Origin: Natronorubrum sediminis
GTDB taxonomy: Archaea; Halobacteriota; Halobacteria; Halobacteriales; Natrialbaceae
Direction of reading: 5' to 3'
DNA length: 64,000 nucleotides
NCBI RefSeq assembly: GCF_900108095.1
Contig: NZ_FNWL01000001.1
Span: 558,001 to 622,000, forward strand
Shown: piece after piece, positions 25,902-34,149 of the stretch
How positions within the stretch are numbered: position 1 is the stretch's first letter
How the letters are laid out: every line of letters starts with the position of its first letter
Made by a program: the position numbers and the translations under genes
Notes under the pieces: generated by a model
Databases searched by the model: none
Told to the model about the DNA's origin: nothing
What the model saw: only the letters and a program-made list of their open reading frames with translations

Positions 25902-27233
25902 ATGTTCGGAACGAGCGGTATTCGGGGGGCGGTCGGGGAGGACGTCACGGCTGACCTTGCGCTCGCTGTCGGCCGTGCACTCGCGTCTGAGGGGTACGAA
26001 CGCGTCGTCGTTGGACGGGATGTCCGCGAAAGCGGGTCGATGCTCGCCGACGCACTCACCGCCGGAATTCGCGAGTGTGGCGGCGACGTCCTCGAGATTG
26101 GCGTCGCCCCCACGCCGACCGTGGCCCGGGGCGTCGAGTGGCTCGACGCAGACGCTGGCGTCGTGATCACCGCCTCGCACAATCCCAAGACCGACAACGG
26201 CATCAAACTCTGGTCGCCGACGGGACAGGCATTCGACGCCGAGCGCCGCGAAGCGATCACGGCCCGCGTCGAGGCAGACGACTACGATCTCGAGGCCTGG
26301 GACGGTCTCGGCACTCGGCGACGCCGCGAGGGACTCCTCGAGCGCCACGTCGAGACGATTACGGAGACGATCACGAGCACCGGGGACGACGCACTCACGG
26401 ACCTCGAGGTCGTCGTCGACGTCGGAAACGGCGCGGGAAGCGTGGCTGCGGACGCGTTGATCGACCTCGGCTGTTCCGTCCGAACGCTCAACGCACAACC
26501 GGACGGGCGCTTTCCCGGGCGGCCGAGCGAACCGAACGAAGAAACGCTCGAAGACCTCCAGCAGCTGGTGGGCGCGACGGACGCCGCGATCGGTGTCGCC
26601 CTCGACGGCGACGGTGATCGACTGGTCGCCGTGGACGAGCGCGGGCGATTCGTCCCGAAAGACTTGCTTCTCGCCTTGTTCGCGCGCGAAGCCGCGGGGG
26701 AGGGCGAGCGGGTGGCCGCCCCCGTCGATACGAGCCTCGCTGTCGACGACGCGCTGGCGGCCGTCGGTGCATCGGTGACCCGAACGGCCGTCGGCGACGT
26801 GTACGTCGCAGAACGCGCGACCGAAGCCGACGTCACCTTCGGCGGCGAACCGAGTGGCGCGTGGATCTGGCCGGCGGAAACGCTCTGTCCGGACGGCCCC
26901 CTCGCGGCCTGCAAACTCGTCGCGATGGCCGCCAACAGTGGCTCGCTCGCAGAACTGGTCGACGACCTCGAGACGTACCCCATTCGACGCACCTCCATCG
27001 AACTCGAGGACAAGGCCGCCGCGATGGATCGCATCGAGGCCACGGTTCGCGACCGAGACGTCGAGGTTGATACCCTTGACGGCGTCCGCCTCGAGCACGA
27101 GGGCGGCTGGACCTTGATTCGGCCGAGTGGCACGGAATCGGTCGTGCGGATCACCGCCGAAGCGCGCGACCCGGAACGCGCGGACGAACTGTTCGCCGAG
27201 GCGCGAGAACTCGTGCTCGAGGCGGCCGAGTAA
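25902..27233 (+). CDS. glmM: Phosphoglucosamine mutase GlmM
   Basis: A 443-residue alpha-D-phosphohexomutase. The phosphoserine motif TASHNPKTDNG has its Ser at residue 92, the metal loop is DGDGDR at 235-240, and the C-terminal phosphate-binding RPSGTESVVRI is intact. It converts glucosamine-6-phosphate to glucosamine-1-phosphate for N-acetylglucosamine and glycan synthesis. Archaeal members of this branch may also act on glucose or mannose phosphates. I chose the ATG MFGTSGIRG, since the frame open upstream to 25713 is not conserved-looking and lies over the TFS start. Confidence 0.93.
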   Translation: MFGTSGIRGAVGEDVTADLALAVGRALASEGYERVVVGRDVRESGSMLADALTAGIRECGGDVLEIGVAPTPTVARGVEWLDADAGVVITASHNPKTDNGIKLWSPTGQAFDAERREAITARVEADDYDLEAWDGLGTRRRREGLLERHVETITETITSTGDDALTDLEVVVDVGNGAGSVAADALIDLGCSVRTLNAQPDGRFPGRPSEPNEETLEDLQQLVGATDAAIGVALDGDGDRLVAVDERGRFVPKDLLLALFAREAAGEGERVAAPVDTSLAVDDALAAVGASVTRTAVGDVYVAERATEADVTFGGEPSGAWIWPAETLCPDGPLAACKLVAMAANSGSLAELVDDLETYPIRRTSIELEDKAAAMDRIEATVRDRDVEVDTLDGVRLEHEGGWTLIRPSGTESVVRITAEARDPERADELFAEARELVLEAAE

Positions 27234-27298
27234 CGGTTCGAGAAACGGTTCGAGAACCGATTACTGATTGCGGATCGGCAGTCGGTTGACGCTGCTAC

Positions 27299-28486
27299 TT
27301 ACCGTTCGCCGGCCATCGCCGAGAACAGTCGCTGTTCGAACTCTTCGCTCCCGATTCCGTCCGAGGGACCGATTCCGTTCATGTGATCGAGCGACAGTTG
27401 GCCCCCGCCCATCCGGGCGTGCCCGCCGGCGTTTGCCATCGGAATGTCGCTGATCGCGTGGCGGAGCGTTTCACCCATGTGGACGCGGTCGTCTCGAGAG
27501 CGACCCGAGAGATGGATCGTCCCGTCGCTCTCGCCGTAGACGACGACGGCCGTGACGCCCTCTAGGTGCATGAGTTCGTCCGCTGCCTGTGGAATCGCGT
27601 CAGTGTTCGAGACCGAGCCGACATCACAGACGGCGAACGCCCCTTCGATTCGCTTCTCGGTGATCGCTCTCGCCTTGATCTGCAAGACGTCGTCGCTGAC
27701 CTGCGGATTCGCCACGCGGTCCAGCAGGTCCTCGTCGATACCCGAAAAGAGCGCGGCGCAGGCGTCGAACTCCGCTCCCGAACACCCTGTCGTCAACTGG
27801 TTCGTATCCGATTGAATGCCGTACAACAGTCCCGTCGCGAGTTCCGCTGAGACCTCGAATGCACCGTCTTCGTTGTCGCCAAAATCCGCGCCGATTTCGA
27901 GGAGATACTCGACGAGGATAGTCGAGGCCGCACCGTAGTCCGTCCGAACGTCCGTAAACTCCGTTCCCGCACCGTTTCCAGGGTGGTGATCGACGACTGC
28001 GACCGGCTCGACGGTCTGTGAGCCGGTGAATCCACGCGGCGTATTGTGGTCGACGAGTACGACCGCGTCGGCGGCGAGTTCAGAACTCGATTCGATCGAC
28101 TCGAGGTCGAGGTCCAGTACGGTTCGAAACGCCCGGTTTTCCTGGTGGCGAATCTCCCCGGCGTACTGCAACGTCGTCTCGGTTCCAACGGTGTCGGCGA
28201 TTCGGGCGACGCCCATCGCACAGGACATCGCGTCCGGATCCGGATTGGGATGCATCAACACCGCCACGTCGTCGTAGTTGCTGAGCAGTCGCTGGAGTCG
28301 AACGCCGGGAGGGCGCCGAAACCAGCGAACGAGCCACCATCCACCCAAAACGAGACCCACGAAAACGACGACGAGCAAGGACAAGACGAGTGGCTCGAGC
28401 GATGTGAGCCACTCTTCGGCCTGATCCGTGAGCAACGCACCCCCCTCGAAAAATGCGTTGCTGACCGATCCACTCCAATCGCTCAT
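27299..28486 (-). CDS. Membrane-anchored DHH-family phosphoesterase
   Basis: A 395-residue protein from the ATG MSDWSG. One transmembrane helix lies at about 33-54, followed by a DHH domain with HPNPDPDAMS (residues 79-88), VLVDHNT, and the DHH motif in VVDHHPG. The C-terminal DHHA1 motif is GGHARMGGGQ. RecJ, NrnA and GdpP-like enzymes use this fold to hydrolyse nucleotides, oligonucleotides or cyclic dinucleotides. The membrane tether suggests nucleotide turnover at the inner face. Which substrate is used cannot be told. Convergent with glmM. Confidence 0.88.
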   Translation of the reverse strand: MSDWSGSVSNAFFEGGALLTDQAEEWLTSLEPLVLSLLVVVFVGLVLGGWWLVRWFRRPPGVRLQRLLSNYDDVAVLMHPNPDPDAMSCAMGVARIADTVGTETTLQYAGEIRHQENRAFRTVLDLDLESIESSSELAADAVVLVDHNTPRGFTGSQTVEPVAVVDHHPGNGAGTEFTDVRTDYGAASTILVEYLLEIGADFGDNEDGAFEVSAELATGLLYGIQSDTNQLTTGCSGAEFDACAALFSGIDEDLLDRVANPQVSDDVLQIKARAITEKRIEGAFAVCDVGSVSNTDAIPQAADELMHLEGVTAVVVYGESDGTIHLSGRSRDDRVHMGETLRHAISDIPMANAGGHARMGGGQLSLDHMNGIGPSDGIGSEEFEQRLFSAMAGER

Positions 28487-28564
28487 TACCTCACTATCAA
28501 AACGCACCCCCAAGAAATTACCCCCCGATAATGAAAACTCGCTATCACTGACTATTTCGCTTCG

Positions 28565-29461
28565 TCAGTCCCTCTCCTCACGGTAGGTATCGATCGCATC
28601 ACAGTACCCCTCTCGGTACGTTGGGTACACGAACTCGTAACCCAACTCGCGTAATTTCTCGTTCGAACAGCGTTTGCTGGTCAGAATCCGACGCTCGCCA
28701 GCGGCCGAAATGTCCGACTCCTCGAGTCGCTCGGCTTTCGTCTGTTTTGGCGGGTGCTCGAGTCCGCAGCGCTCGGCCAGCCAATCTGCGAACTCCCACT
28801 TGTGGGCCGGTTCGTCGTCGACGACCTGGACGACCTCGCCTCGCGCACGGTCTTCCTCGAGCAGAAAGCGAACGGCTCCGGCCGCGTCGTCTCGGTGGAC
28901 CATGTTCAGATAGCCCTCGGTCACCGGCCCCTCCAGATATCGCTCGAGACGGTAGCGTTCGGGCCCGTAGAGGCCCGCAAATCGAGCGACGGTTCCCTCG
29001 AAGCCGTACTCGGGCGGATACTCGAGGGCGATTCGCTCGGCCGCCGCGAGCACCTCGGTCTTCTCGGTGGTCGGATCGATCGGCGTCTCCGAACCGACCC
29101 ACTCGCCGTCGTGATCGCCGTGTACGCCGGTCGAGGAGGTGTACACCAGTCGATCAGGCGAGTGGGTCCGATTGCCGAAGTGTTCGATCACCGTCTCGAG
29201 GCCGTTCACGTAGACGTCTCGCGCTGCCTCCGCGCCGCGCCCGCCACTGCTGGCGGCGAAGACGATGGCGTCGACGTCAGCCACGGCCTCGAGTTGTGCG
29301 GCGTCGGTCACGTCCGCCTGCACAGCCTCGAAGCCGGCATCGTCGATCAGGCTCACGCCTTCGTCGGATCGACGGACGCCGACGACGTCGTGTCCGCGTT
29401 CGGTGAGTTGCCGGCCGAGTTCGAGACCGACGTGGCCACAGCCGAGAATTGCAACGTCCAT
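28565..29461 (-). CDS. NAD-dependent epimerase/dehydratase-like (extended SDR) protein
   Basis: A 298-residue extended-SDR protein from the ATG MDVAILGCGHVG. The Rossmann motif is GCGHVGLELG, VFAASSGGRG replaces the usual VIHLA loop, and YTSSTGVHG is the Ser strand. The expected YxxxK is absent: the residues near that site read EVLAAAERIALEYPP. Proteins like this are often called NAD(P)H-binding or YeeZ-like. It could be a sugar-nucleotide enzyme, but the missing Tyr/Lys argues against classical catalysis. It is 78 bp from the DHH gene on the same strand. Confidence 0.75.
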   Translation of the reverse strand: MDVAILGCGHVGLELGRQLTERGHDVVGVRRSDEGVSLIDDAGFEAVQADVTDAAQLEAVADVDAIVFAASSGGRGAEAARDVYVNGLETVIEHFGNRTHSPDRLVYTSSTGVHGDHDGEWVGSETPIDPTTEKTEVLAAAERIALEYPPEYGFEGTVARFAGLYGPERYRLERYLEGPVTEGYLNMVHRDDAAGAVRFLLEEDRARGEVVQVVDDEPAHKWEFADWLAERCGLEHPPKQTKAERLEESDISAAGERRILTSKRCSNEKLRELGYEFVYPTYREGYCDAIDTYREERD

Positions 29462-29556
29462 GCGAAACCTCGTGACTACACGCACATAATTTCGCCGCTC
29501 GAGACAGGAATTTCCAAACGTGAGAGAAAATACGGCGATTCCGGACGTCTGTTCCG

Positions 29557-29982
29557 TTACGGTGCGCCGTCGACGATCACGTACTGGATGTGAACGAACT
29601 CCTCGAGCGTCATCGGCGAACGCTGCTCGAGTTTCTGCTGGATCTCCTTCGCGTCGAGTTCGAGTGCGAGTTCGCTCTCGATGGCGTCGACGTCGAGAAC
29701 GGCCGTCGACATTCCCAACAACAGGTGCTCGCACGCGATGGTCACGAGTTCGTCAGGGGCGGGTTCGTCCGGCTCGAGCGAGTGGATCTGGGCGACGTCC
29801 GAGAGGAGCAAGTCGGGGTCGTCGCCGTCATGAATGGCGTCGGCGGCGTTCTCGTCGACGTCGGTTGCTTCGACGACGGTCTCGACGCCGTGTTGGTTGA
29901 CGATCGATCGGAGGTCCTCGAGGTATTCCTCGCGGAGCCCGGCGGGCGACTCCGGGGCTTGCATCCGTTGCTCGTAGAACAT
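29557..29982 (-). CDS. Conserved haloarchaeal small protein (DUF5791-like)
   Basis: A 141-residue soluble, acidic protein from the ATG MFYEQRMQAPESPAG. It has repeated helical segments: LREEYLEDLRSIV, LLLSDVAQIHSLEPDEP, HLLLGMSTAVLDVDAIESEL and MTLEEFVHIQYVI. I think it belongs to a haloarchaeal family of unknown function (DUF5791), on memory of its pattern only. No catalytic motif is seen. Same strand as its downstream neighbour, 95 bp away. A start at 30096 is also open but adds an unlikely basic N-terminus. Confidence 0.6.
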   Translation of the reverse strand: MFYEQRMQAPESPAGLREEYLEDLRSIVNQHGVETVVEATDVDENAADAIHDGDDPDLLLSDVAQIHSLEPDEPAPDELVTIACEHLLLGMSTAVLDVDAIESELALELDAKEIQQKLEQRSPMTLEEFVHIQYVIVDGAP

Positions 29983-30234
29983 GGGCGACAAAACGGGGAT
30001 AGTGCTGAAAGGTATTGTTATTGGACGTGGCGCTCTTTCGACGAAACCCATCGTCGACGTGCTCGCCTCGCCTCTCCACCTCGAGTTCGACCTCACACCG
30101 TTCGAGGGACACTCTCCAACAGGTTAGAAGTGGATCATGTTCGACATTGCGCTATTCTCCGGAGTTGTTTTCAACCACGATACCGTCGATACGCGTCGGA
30201 ACAGCTTTTTCCCTCGCGTTCAGTGACGGGTTCA

Positions 30235-32175
30235 ATGGATGACAAGTGGACTGGTGGTTACCTCACAGATCAGGACGAGGGGCCACCGACGGTGCGAACG
30301 TGGCGGCCGATCTCGGAGGTCGGTGATCTCGAGCCCTCAACGGCTGACTCCGGCGCGCTCGCCTACCGAACGACCCTCGAGGACCTCCGTCGAACCGAAA
30401 CGGAGCGTGCATTGGCTACGCTCGAGGGCGACGCCCCTCGAATCGAACTCTGGCTCGGCGGGTCGAATCGCGGCGAGTACGAACCGTTCGCCGGACCGCT
30501 CTCCCTCGAGTTCGATCCGGAGACGGAGTCGGAACTGATCGTCGTCTGTGAGTCCGATGGGTCCACCCGTGATCCAGAGTCGACCGGGACGGAGGAGATC
30601 GGCGAGGCGAACACGTCCGTTCGCGCCCGACAACCGCCGGGGACCCAGTGGTCCGTCAACGTCGAGGCCCGGCCCCAGACCTTTTTGCGCCGACTCGAGG
30701 TACGCCCGCGATTGACTGACGACGGCGGCATCATCGACGTGGAACTCGAGATCGACGCCGGTCGGGCGATCGACGACGCGATCACGCTCTCGTTGCGCCC
30801 GGAGGGGTTTCGGGGGAGTGCGGCCATGCAACGGCTCGCAGTACAGGCGGACGCGGGCGAGCGAGTCGTCGTGCGCGATTCGCTCGAGGTGAGGGAGCCG
30901 TCGTTGTGGTGGCCACAGGGCTACGGCCCACAGCATCAGTATACGGTGCAAGCGAAACTCGGCGCTGATTCCGTGACCCAGACTGTCGGATTCTGCTCGG
31001 TCACGCGCGACGGCGAGGAGGTGCTGGTCAACGGCCGACCAGTTCGCCTTCGCGGATTTCGGTGGCACCCCAGTGGCGATCCAGTTGCGGACATCGAACG
31101 CGCTGTGGCCGCGAATGCGAATGTCGTTCGCGTGGGGGCGAACGCGCCACCGGAGGCGCTCTACGACGCGTGTGACGAAGCCGGGGTTCTCCTCTGGCAC
31201 GCGCTGTCGGCGGACGGATTTGCTGTGACGAACTCGGAGGGGGAACCGAACGCGAAAAGCGACGGGGCTGCAGACGGAACTGCTACGCTCCGCTCGTCGC
31301 TCGAGCGACGGGCGTCTCACCATCCGAGCGCCTCGTTGTACGGCGTCACAACAGAACGCAGCCAGCGATACGACGGGCCCTACGAGAGCGGCTTCCTCTC
31401 GAAGCTTCGCTTTCGCTTCCGTGCGTGGCGTGTGAGCCCAGCAGACGAGCGAGTCGACTCGGTCGCAGAGACGATTGCAACGGCACTTCCGGAGGAGTAT
31501 CCGGTCATCTCGCGTGCGGGCCCGCCCGGGACGGACCCCGACGCGACGCAGTTGGCACTCGGGTGGGAGTATCTCGCTGCCGAGGACATCGAGTGGCTCC
31601 TCGAGTCGAACCCGTCGCTGGGAGAGACGGTTGCCGGAATCGACGTGGGGACGCTCACTGACGAGGACGTGGACCCGGACACGGTATCGACGCTCGAGTC
31701 GGCCGTGCTCGACTGCCGATTCGGTGCAGACGACGGGGAGGGCACACTGGAGCGACAGCAGGCCCGAACGGTGAAGACAGTCGTGGAGGCGCTTCGCCGC
31801 CACGAATCGAAGACGCTGGTTGGCCCGCCGATTCGGGATCTCGGCTCCGGCGGTGGGCTCGGCGTCGTGCGCAACGACGGCGAGGAAAAGCCCGCCTATC
31901 GGGCACTGTCTCACTCGTTCGAACCCGTCCAGGCCGTCCTCGAGTCGCCTCCATCACCGGGGCCAGTCGGAATCGTGCTCTGTAACGACACGCACGCCGA
32001 GCGAGCGGTGACCGTTCGGTGGGCGGCGGGCGAAAACGAGGGAGAGACGACCGTCTCCGTCGGCCCACTCGAGACGGCATCCGCTGGAACGGCCGATGTG
32101 CCACGAAATGCCACAGAGGTGCAACTTACTCTACACGACGACGACCGATCGGTCTCGAACCGCTACCATTTATAA
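30235..32175 (+). CDS. Glycoside hydrolase family 2-like protein with altered active site
   Basis: A 646-residue protein with GH2-like layout: an N-terminal sugar-binding jelly-roll-like domain (about 1-150), an immunoglobulin-like domain, then a TIM barrel from about 260 (VLVNGRPVRLRGFRWHPSGD, VVRVGANAPPEALYDACDEAGVLLWH). The GNNE motif of GH2 acid/base is here GVTTE (Glu near residue 374). The nucleophile Glu (PIxxTEFG) is not found: the sequence reads PVISRAGPPG near 423-432. It may be a carbohydrate-binding pseudoenzyme or use another residue. No signal peptide is visible, so it is cytoplasmic. The ATG at 30235 follows a region not like the family. Confidence 0.6.
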   Translation: MDDKWTGGYLTDQDEGPPTVRTWRPISEVGDLEPSTADSGALAYRTTLEDLRRTETERALATLEGDAPRIELWLGGSNRGEYEPFAGPLSLEFDPETESELIVVCESDGSTRDPESTGTEEIGEANTSVRARQPPGTQWSVNVEARPQTFLRRLEVRPRLTDDGGIIDVELEIDAGRAIDDAITLSLRPEGFRGSAAMQRLAVQADAGERVVVRDSLEVREPSLWWPQGYGPQHQYTVQAKLGADSVTQTVGFCSVTRDGEEVLVNGRPVRLRGFRWHPSGDPVADIERAVAANANVVRVGANAPPEALYDACDEAGVLLWHALSADGFAVTNSEGEPNAKSDGAADGTATLRSSLERRASHHPSASLYGVTTERSQRYDGPYESGFLSKLRFRFRAWRVSPADERVDSVAETIATALPEEYPVISRAGPPGTDPDATQLALGWEYLAAEDIEWLLESNPSLGETVAGIDVGTLTDEDVDPDTVSTLESAVLDCRFGADDGEGTLERQQARTVKTVVEALRRHESKTLVGPPIRDLGSGGGLGVVRNDGEEKPAYRALSHSFEPVQAVLESPPSPGPVGIVLCNDTHAERAVTVRWAAGENEGETTVSVGPLETASAGTADVPRNATEVQLTLHDDDRSVSNRYHL

Positions 32176-32491
32176 GGCCTCGGTTGCCCATGACAACGTC
32201 CAACATAGCTCGAGGCGGCTCCTGCTCGCGGTTTTCCGGTCTTTGCCGACCGGTACATTTAAATTGGAAGCGACAGTACGTACAGTTACCAGAACGCCAC
32301 CGGGGCGCGTATCGCTCGACGATCGATGACAGGAAATCTTATTCACCGAGGTTTCGCAGATCCTGAGCGAACGCTAAACGGTCGCTCGTCTTATCCGACG
32401 ACACGCTACTCCGAGCGACGGGTACGGGTCACACTCGAGACAGTCGACCGCGTTTTCCGGTGCGGGTATGGCACAGAGGATTGAGTAACAC
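32176..32491. other. Intergenic region with a TATA-like box and a long putative leader
   Basis: Between the GH2-like gene and the coiled-coil gene. A strong TATA-like CATTTAAA is at 32256-32263, more than 225 nt before the next ATG, so the gene would have an unusually long 5' leader, or an RNA lies in between. I see no tRNA. A GATGA near 32324 and CTGA near 32363 hint weakly at a C/D-box RNA, but the C box is imperfect. Confidence 0.4.
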
Positions 32492-33373
32492 ATGGTAGAC
32501 GAATCGAAAAACATCGAACTGACAGAAGACGACCTCGAAAACAAATCGAAAGGACAGCTCATCAAAATGGCCGGCCAGCTCCGAGATCGACGAAACGATC
32601 TCAACCAGATGGCCTCCGAACGAGCGTCCAACCGAGACGACCTGAACGCCGAGACACGCGAAAAGGTCGACGAGGCCCAAGAACACCGCGAAAAACGCGA
32701 CGAGCTCAACGAGCAAGTCCAGGAGCACAAGGACAGCCGTAACGAGCTCAACGCCGAAGCCAACGAACTCTTCGACAAGGTCGAGGACCTCAAATCGGAC
32801 ATGGAACTCGACGAGGGCAAGGATTTAGAGGAGCTCAAAGAAGAGATCGAGCAACTCGAGTTCAAACAGCAGACGGAGGTCCTCTCGAGCGAAGAGGAGA
32901 AAGAACTCATCGAGAAGATCGAGGACAAGCGCGAGGAGTACGAAGAGCGCAAGGGAAAACTCGATCAGAACGAGGATCTCGAGGAGCTCGTCGAGGAGGC
33001 TGAAGAGGTCCGCTCGGAAGCGTCCCAACACCACCAGAAGGTGACGGAACTCGCGGACAAGGCCCAGGAACATCACAATCAGATGATCGAGGCCTACCGC
33101 GAAGCCGACGACATTCGTGACGAAGCAGACGATATGCACGAGTCCTTCGTCGAGGCCCAGGAGGCCGCCGACCAGCACCACGAGGACTTCGTCCGCGTCC
33201 AAAAGCGCCTGCGCGAACTGGACAAGGAAGAAGAGCAAGAGCGCAAGTCCGAGCGCGACAAGAAGAAAGAAGAGGCCAAGGAGGAAGCCGAGGAAATCTA
33301 CCAGAAGTTCAAGGAGGGCGAAACCCTCGACACCGAAGACCTGATGAAACTTCAGAAGACGGGGCTACTCTAA
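32492..33373 (+). CDS. Coiled-coil protein, COG1340-like
   Basis: A 293-residue protein that is almost entirely coiled coil from residue 12 to 280, very rich in Glu, Lys, Arg, Asp and Gln, with no transmembrane segment and no catalytic motif. Sections such as LNQMASERASNRDDLNAET, LEELKEEIEQLEFKQQTEVL and HHQKVTELADKAQEHHNQM are typical of the archaeal COG1340 group. It may be structural, or a partner of membrane or DNA-linked complexes. The ATG MVDESKN is the only plausible start. Confidence 0.8.
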   Translation: MVDESKNIELTEDDLENKSKGQLIKMAGQLRDRRNDLNQMASERASNRDDLNAETREKVDEAQEHREKRDELNEQVQEHKDSRNELNAEANELFDKVEDLKSDMELDEGKDLEELKEEIEQLEFKQQTEVLSSEEEKELIEKIEDKREEYEERKGKLDQNEDLEELVEEAEEVRSEASQHHQKVTELADKAQEHHNQMIEAYREADDIRDEADDMHESFVEAQEAADQHHEDFVRVQKRLRELDKEEEQERKSERDKKKEEAKEEAEEIYQKFKEGETLDTEDLMKLQKTGLL

Positions 33374-33529
33374 GTCAGGTTCGTCTACCGGTAGTGCTGG
33401 CGATATTGCCTATTTTCGGCGAGTTTTGATCTGCGACTGTTACTCGACACGACACGGTTTCACTTCGTCCACCCTCCACCGTTGAGTCGGACCGATGACT
33501 CCTGAACGACGGACCGGTTAACACGCAGT

Positions 33530-33551
33530 ATACTCGAACAATATCGAGTAT
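33530..33551. repeat. Inverted repeat ATACTCGA / TCGAGTAT upstream of the NTF2-like gene
   Basis: Perfect 8-bp arms at 33530-33537 and 33544-33551 with a 6-nt loop (ACAATA). Located about 100 bp upstream of the NTF2-like start. It could be an operator or part of a terminator for the coiled-coil gene. Confidence 0.65.
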
Positions 33552-33585
33552 CAGTTCTGTTCTACTGCCATTTGCGACTGTCTTT

Positions 33586-33607
33586 TCACTTCGTGTGAAC
33601 GAAGTGA
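33586..33607. repeat. Inverted repeat TCACTTCG / CGAAGTGA upstream of the NTF2-like gene
   Basis: Perfect 8-bp arms at 33586-33593 and 33600-33607 around TGTGAA. It lies 35 bp downstream of the previous inverted repeat and 38 bp before the ATG of the NTF2-like gene. Confidence 0.65.
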
Positions 33608-33644
33608 GCCGTTTTGTACGCACTCGTATTCTGTGTGATACATC

Positions 33645-34118
33645 ATGACGATGGGAGAGAACAGACCTGCATCGGCTGTGGAGGCGACAAATCAGGAAGT
33701 ACTCATCGAGTTCTACGGTGAATTCAACATCGCAGTTACGAGTCTCGATGAAGACGACGAGTTAGCTGAAACGCTCCACAGAGACATCAGCTGGGAGATA
33801 GTAACGACCGGTGACCGAACCGAGGCAACCTATAACGGGATCGACGCCGTGATCGAACGTATCGTGTCGTCAGCTCGCGAGACAACGGACCACCTCCAGG
33901 CGCTCCCAGAACGGGTCATCGACGCCGGTGAGACCGTGGTCGTCGAGGGTGCGTACGTCGGGACTATCGACGAAACGTCGTTCGACACGCCATTCGTCCA
34001 TATCTTCGAACTCGAGGAGGGGCTCATCCACCACTGTCGAGCGTACGCTGAATCGCCAATCGAACGGGCCCCACTCGATCACGCCGACGCGGTCGACCAG
34101 CGTCACCCCCGGAACTGA
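33645..34118 (+). CDS. NTF2-like (SnoaL-like) small protein
   Basis: A 157-residue protein. The start region MTMGENRPAS has a second ATG at 33651. The fold is suggested by VLIEFYGEFN, LHRDISWEIVTTGDRTEATYNGIDAVIERI, VVVEGAYVGT and a C-terminal FVHIFELEEGLIHHCRAYAESP. Family members bind or isomerise small molecules, or serve only as binding cups. No specific ligand can be named. Two inverted repeats precede it, and it sits 31 bp before the ATP-grasp gene, so the two may be cotranscribed. Confidence 0.7.
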   Translation: MTMGENRPASAVEATNQEVLIEFYGEFNIAVTSLDEDDELAETLHRDISWEIVTTGDRTEATYNGIDAVIERIVSSARETTDHLQALPERVIDAGETVVVEGAYVGTIDETSFDTPFVHIFELEEGLIHHCRAYAESPIERAPLDHADAVDQRHPRN

Positions 34119-34149
34119 CCGCCTGAACCAAAGTATCCACCGCATACCC

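Noticed and set aside
30337-31914. A 525-codon open frame on the strand opposite the GH2-like gene
   Set aside because: Arg/His-rich and basic, unlike haloarchaeal proteins. It arises because GC-rich codons leave the opposite frames open. The same holds for the frames opposite ftsZ1 (57937-59199), the liv binding protein (4884-6182) and pabB (47085-48629).
32320-32370. A C/D-box small RNA
   Set aside because: The C box reads CGATGAC rather than RTGATGA and no D'/C' pair is seen. Kept only as a hint in the intergenic finding.
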